Under the pieces are notes generated by a model. The model ran no database searches. It saw nothing but the letters and a program-made list of their open reading frames with translations, and was not told the origin of the DNA. From Tubiluchus corallicola (lineage: Eukaryota; Priapulida; Priapulimorpha; Priapulimorphida; Tubiluchidae): a stretch of DNA of 49,786 nucleotides. The DNA lies in NCBI GenBank assembly GCA_030141605.1, contig JAQGDQ010001079.1:15001-64786 (forward strand). The letters run 5' to 3'. The translations under genes were made by a program, and so were the position numbers. This document shows, in pieces, positions 44,753 to 49,786 of the stretch (positions are counted from its first letter, which is position 1; each line of letters opens with the position of its first letter).

Positions 44753-45294
44753 ATAATTAACGGTGACGTAATCTTTGAAAGCTTACATCATGGTTGACGG
44801 TGTGGTACCCATCAGAGCATACGTACTTAACATAAAAACGTATGAAGACATTCACTAAGCACTCAGCTAATGCCACCATCAGTTGGCCTCGTTATGGTAA
44901 TTATTTATTTATGGTAATTCGGTTGTCCATACCAAAGTCACTCTCCGTTATGCAGACGGAAAACCTTTCTAGCTGCAACAGAGACCTTTGTTCGGGATTT
45001 TTGTAAAAAATGTGCCCACAAAACTTCATGCGATTTAATCGGCTTCATTAAGTGTCCATAGGCAAACAAGAAATCAACTGACTGACCAACCAATTAACCA
45101 ACTAACCGAGTAACCATGTGGCAGATCAATCATTAACCATTTGGCTTTGTCTGCAACAAAATGAAGATTTTCACTGCCTGTGCATGTTGGAATAAACTTA
45201 CTAATCAAGTTTTGAAAACAGAAATTAATTGTGAATTCTTAAAAGAAGTTCACATGTTAATGTTAATATAAAAAAATAAAAACGACTCACAAAT
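44753..45294. other. Intergenic DNA, nothing supported
   Basis: A 45-codon minus-strand frame near 44760-44900 contains VKYVCSDGYHT, faintly sushi-like, but it has no borders or second cysteine pair. Confidence 0.3.
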
Positions 45295-45750
45295 TTGGCT
45301 CTTTCAACCTTAAAATTCGTCATAATTCACAGCAGTTTGCACCACTTGCAAATATTACAAGGACCACCAGTTGAAATTACAAGTAAAAAAAACTCGCTTA
45401 GTTGCTTCAAACATTTCTTCAGCAACATTGTTGCAAGTTTAATGAATAAACTACCACCATATGTGAATGATGCTCCAACTGCAAATGCTGGCAACAGAAA
45501 ATCATTAAAAAACCGGCCATGTCATGTTGATTTTAGCAAATTTTTACTTTTTAAACAGACACTTGTAAGCAGCTATTTTAGTTATTTGTGTTTTTTACCT
45601 TAATCTTCTACATATATGATTATTATCATCACTTTGTTTCAATTTGCACTGTTTTTGTAGTTGTCCTTTATTATTTTATTTCAGTTTTTAACTGCCTTGT
45701 CACTCGTCTATTGCACTTTGAAGGTTACGAAATAAAAAAATGAAAAAATA
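45295..45750 (+). mobile_element. Non-LTR retrotransposon family 3, 3' end
   Basis: The frame includes FFSNIVASLMNKLPPYVNDAP, the W-N-x-L-P-type C-terminal block of LINE reverse transcriptases, followed by a broken F-K-x-x-L region. The 3' part ends in an A-rich tail (AAATAAAAAAATGAAAAAAT) near 45750. A second copy lies at 41480-41822. Confidence 0.65.
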
Positions 45751-45964
45751 AATAAAATGTAGCCACACAACTCAGTTACTTCAATGCACTTTCTGAAAAA
45801 TTAATGAATATGCGATTCGTTCATTTAATGGATTGTTCACAGGAAGAAAAACAAAGAGACGATAACAATGAAGAAACGAACAGCAAAACTGAGGAAACCA
45901 GCAAAAAGTTAAAAAGATCGATGGAGAATCGATCGAGTAAACGAGTGGACCATAAACCAGCAAT

Positions 45965-47580
45965 GAATAATTGCACAAGCAAATAAATACACAACGGTGT
46001 AAACAAACAATACGCAGACATAGAAACAAATAAATACACAACGGTGTAAATAGACAACATGCAACATAGAAACAAATAAATGCACAATGTCGTAAACAAA
46101 CAACATGCAACATAGAAACAAATAAATACACAACGGCATAAATAGACAACACGCAAACATAGAAACAAATAAATACACAACGGCGTAAATAGACAACATG
46201 CAACATAGAAACAAATAAATACACAATGGCGTAAATAGACAACATGCAACATAGAAACAAATAAATACACAACGGCGTAAATAGACAACACGCAAACGTA
46301 GAAACAAATAAATACACAACGGCGTAAATAAACAACATGCAACATAGAAACAAATAAATACACAACAGCGTAAATAAACAATACGCAGACATAGAAACAA
46401 ATAAATACACAACGGCGTAAATAGACAACACGCAAACATAGAAACAAATAAATACACAACGGCGTAAATAGGCAACATGCAACATAGAAACAAATAAATA
46501 CACAACGGCGTAAATAGACAACATGCAACATAGAAACAAATAAATACACAACGGCGCAAATAGACAACACGCAAACATAGAAACAAATAAATGCACAATG
46601 TCGTAAACAAACAACACGCAAACATAGAAACAAATAAATGCACAATGTCGTAAACAAACAACATGCAACATAGAAACAAATAAATACACAACGGCGTAAA
46701 TAGACAACATGCAGACATAGAAACAAATAAATACACAACGGCGTAAATAGACAACATGCAACATAGAAACAAATAAATACACAACGGCGTAAATAGACAA
46801 CACGCAAACATAGAAACAAATAAATACACAACGGCGTAAATAGGCAACACGCAAACATAGAAACAAATAAATACACAATGGCGTAAACAAACAACACGCA
46901 AACATAGAAACAAATAAATACACAATGGCGTAAATAGACAACACGCAAACATAGAAACAAATAAATACACAATGGCGTAAACAAACAACACGCAAACATA
47001 GAAACAAATAAATACACAACGGCGTAAATAAACAACACGCAAACATAGAAACAAATAAATACACAACAGCGAAAATAAACAACACGCAAACATAGAAACA
47101 AATAAATACACAATGGCGTAAACAAACAACACGCAAACATAGAAACAAATAAATACACAACGGCGTAAATAAACAACACGCAAACATAGAAACAAATAAA
47201 TACACAACAGCGAAAATAAACAACACGCAAACATAGAAACAAATAAATACACAACAGCGAAAATAAACAACACGTAAACATAGAAACAAATAAATAAACA
47301 ACAGCGATAAATAAACAACACGTAAACATAGAAACAAATAAATACACAACGGCGTAAATAAACAACACGCAAACATAGAAACAAATAAATACACAACAGC
47401 GAAAATAAACAACACGCAAACATAGAAACAAATAAATACACAACATGAAACATAGAAACAAATAAATACATAACAGCGTAAACAAACAACACGCAAACAT
47501 AGAAACAAATAAATACACAACGTCGTGAACAAACAACACGCAAACATAGAAACAAATAAATACACAAATAAATACGCAAT
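45965..47580. repeat. 46-47-bp minisatellite, about 34 copies
   Basis: The unit is ATAAATACACAACGGCGTAA, ATAGACAACACGCAAACATA, GAAACAA. Variants include AACATGCAACATAG (one base shorter) and AACAGCGAAAATAAACA. All three minus-strand frames stay open for about 500-600 codons because the unit lacks stops in that direction. The hydrophobic Cys/Phe/Val-rich products resemble no protein. Confidence 0.93.
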
Positions 47581-47589
47581 CAAACAAAC

Positions 47590-47697
47590 AACTTGCAAAA
47601 CAAGTTGCAAGAGAAGTTTCAAAGCTATTCAACTTTACTCTCAGAGAGAAGTTGCGCAACAAGTTGAGAGAGAAGTTTCCACGTCTGAACGCGCCAT
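47590..47697. mobile_element. GGCGCG-family right terminus beside the 47-bp array
   Basis: Direct repeats of CAACAAGTTG..GAGAGAAGTTT lead into GTCTGAACGCGCC at 47685-47697, the same end as in 26422-26435 and 42483-42495. No left end was found. The 47-bp minisatellite may be the expanded interior of this element. Confidence 0.5.
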
Positions 47698-48239
47698 TAT
47701 ACAAAAGATCTCGCAACTACACTTGGCCTCACTGGCTCCTAGAAACAGAGATGGCAACCCTGGACTTTTGGTTCATTTCCATTTTAAACCGCTAAAAACT
47801 GACTCTAAAAGATCAACGCAATTTATCTAATAAAGCACATCGTCTTTGACTGGAAATCAATGAGCGAGAAAAACCATGAAACCAAACAGAGCGATTTATC
47901 AATGTTTCTGACAAACAAGAGAGATCGCAAAACTGTGAATGTTCACAGAGATTAAAAACAACAAGTCGCAGTGTGAAAAATCGCAGTGTAGATTTATGAG
48001 TTTTTGAATAACAGAATATGGCAGTGATTCTGATGACACTAAATGATGTCCTTCATCTCTGAGCTAAAAAACTCCTGTCAAACAGAATTGTGGTTTGAAG
48101 TAAGAACTTTTCACAGTTATACATGTCGGCACAAAGAGACGTGGGTGATGAATGATATGTGTAAAAGACGATTAATTTAGGGTAAGAAGAAGCCATCATA
48201 TAAGTATGCCTTGCCTTCTCCTACTTTCTTATATCATGC
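47698..48239. other. Intergenic DNA, nothing recognised
   Basis: No gene or RNA was identified. Confidence 0.35.
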
Positions 48240-49020
48240 ATTGTTTTGCTTTGATTAGCCTTACCTTGCCTTACCTTACCTTGCCTTACCTTGCCTTGCC
48301 TTGCCTTGCCTTGACTTGCCTTGCCTTGTTTTGCCTTGCCTTGACTTGACTTGCCTTGACTTGACTTGACTTGACTTGCCTTGCCTTGCCTTGCCTTGCC
48401 TTGACTTGACTTGCCTTGACTTGACTTGACTTGACTTGACTTGCCTTGCCTTGCCTTGCCTTGCCTTGCCTTGCCTTGCCTTGCCTTGCCTTGCCTTGCC
48501 TTGCCTTGCCTTGCCTTGACTTGACTTGCCTTGCCTTGCCTTGACTTGACTTGACTTGCCTTGCCTTGACTTGACTTGACTTGCCTTGCCTTGCCTTGCC
48601 TTGCCTTGCCTTGCCTTGCCTTGCCTTGCCTTGCCTTGCCTTGCCTTGCCTTGCCTTGCCTTGACTTGACTTGACTTGACTTGACTTGTCTTGTCTTGTC
48701 TTGTCTTGCCTTGCCTTGCCTTGCCTTGCCTTGCCTTGCCTTGCCTTGCCTTGCCTTGCCTTGCCTTGCCTTGCCTTGCCTTGCCTTGCCTTGCCTTGCC
48801 GTGCCTTGCTTTGCCTTGCCTTGCCGTGCCTTGTCTTCCTGCACCTTGCCTTGACTTGCGCTGCTTTGCCTTGTCACGCCTTGTCTTCCTGCATTGCTTT
48901 GACTTACCTTACTTTGCCTTGTCTCAACGATGCTTTGCCTTTGTCGTAACTTGCTACTGACTGCTGAATCCAAGCCTCGTCCAAACCACTGACAATGAAA
49001 TAACTTTTTTATGGCTTATG
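48240..49020. repeat. (TTGCC/TTGAC)n pentanucleotide satellite, left arm of a large inverted repeat
   Basis: About 130 pentamers, mostly TTGCC with interspersed TTGAC and TTGTC clusters, are followed by unique sequence CCAAGCCTCGTCCAAACCAC. That unique flank and the array recur in inverse orientation from 49338. Confidence 0.93.
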
Positions 49021-49337
49021 CACTCCATGCGTGCGAGCGTGTCATGCGTGCGTGCAGCGTGTCAAGGGCGTTCCATCGGCGTTTTATTTACGTATATAAG
49101 TGAACGAATCAGAAAACGCCACGTCACTGGCCTTTTAGAACAATCATCTTGACGCTGCAGCAATTCTTAGATTGCTTAAAACTGCACTAAACTTTAGGAC
49201 AGGCTGATGCTGGAATCGTTTATATACTTTGTTACTAATAATAAAAATTCAACGTAGTTCCAAGCTCTAGAATTTTAATTTTAAAATTACGCATTTCTAA
49301 AAATCCTGGTTTCACATTATTAACACAGCAGAGACGT
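49021..49337. other. Unique spacer of the inverted repeat
   Basis: About 317 bp of non-repeated DNA lies between the two arms. No gene was seen. Confidence 0.6.
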
Positions 49338-49786
49338 GACAAGTCATAAAAAGTTATATCATTGTCAGTGGTTTGGACGAGGCTTGGATTCAGCAGTCAG
49401 TAGCAAGTTAAGACAAAGGCAAAGCATCGTTGAGGCAAGGCAAAGTAAGGTAAGTCAAGGCAAGGCAGGAAGACAAGGCGTGACAAGGCAAAGCAAGGCA
49501 AGGCAAGGCACGGCAAGGCAAGGCAAGGCAAGGCAAGGCAAGGCAAGGCAAGGCAAGGCAAGGCAAGGCAAGGCAAGGCAAGGCAAGGCAAGGCAAGGCA
49601 AGGCAAGGCAAGGCAAGGCAAGTCAAGGCAAGGCAAGGCAAGGCAAGGCAAGGCAAGGCAAGGCAAGGCAAGGCAAGGCAAGGCAAGACAAGGCAAGGCA
49701 AGACAAGACAAGACAAGACAAGACAAGACAAGACAAGACAAGTCAAGTCAAGTCAAGTCAAGGCAAGGCAAGGCAAGGCAAGGCAA
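49338..49786. repeat. (AAGGC/AAGTC/AAGAC)n satellite, right arm, runs off the window
   Basis: It starts with the inverse of the left arm's flank (CATTGTCAGTGGTTTGGACG) and continues as pentamers to the window end. Its full length is unknown. Confidence 0.93.

Noticed and set aside
44760-44900. Minus-strand stretch VKYVCSDGYHT resembling part of a sushi domain.
   Set aside because: Only one cysteine and a few residues fit. The frame is 45 codons with no exon borders.
45781-47716. Minus-strand frames of 556-631 codons that look like multi-pass membrane proteins.
   Set aside because: They are translations of a 47-bp minisatellite in all three frames. The period is not a multiple of three, and composition is dictated by the repeat.

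Overview
The window is nuclear DNA from an animal, AT-rich and dense in repeats. The genes are eukaryotic in type: a C2H2 zinc-finger factor, a Golgi fucosyltransferase, two class A GPCRs and an Ly6/uPAR surface protein. There are spliced exons with GT/AG borders, a 5S rRNA-like sequence, and eukaryotic transposons (non-LTR, LTR, hAT, piggyBac, PIF/Harbinger, Tc1/pogo-like). Tandem near-intronless GPCRs of this kind are common in cnidarians and other marine invertebrates. The phylum cannot be fixed from sequence alone.

Layout. 0.2-2.4 kb: two MITE-type elements and AT-rich DNA. 2.4-4.5 kb: 12-finger zinc-finger gene (+). 5-8.4 kb: hAT and piggyBac MITEs and a 145-bp repeat. 8.4-9.7 kb: GT10 alpha-1,3-fucosyltransferase (-). 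10.4-13.7 kb: non-LTR retrotransposon debris with a perfect 44-bp palindrome. 14.3-14.6 kb: one unidentified candidate exon (-). 15.2 kb: solo LTR. 16.4-20.4 kb: two tandem GPCR genes (+). The second is frameshifted, and each carries a satellite that begins inside its own last codons. 20.8-26.4 kb: MITEs, a nested solo LTR and a TIR element filled with its own satellite. 26.4-29.9 kb: a three-exon Ly6/uPAR gene (-) whose exons are each too short to show as long reading frames. Its introns hold a hAT MITE, a 5S-headed GC-rich segment and a heat-shock-type promoter. 30-49.8 kb: no convincing host gene. This part is retrotransposon 3' ends, a Harbinger derivative, and very large micro-, mini- and satellite arrays, including a 106-bp unit with a Pol III A-box-like motif, a hairpin and a T-run.

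The genes do not form a pathway. FucT acts in the Golgi, the GPCRs and Ly6 protein would be at the cell surface, and the zinc-finger protein in the nucleus. The main themes are tandem-repeat birth at gene 3' ends and inside transposons, and nested insertion.

Limits: repeat boundaries were set by eye from pairwise matches within the window. Family names for short non-autonomous elements rest on TIR and TSD form only. No database search was possible.
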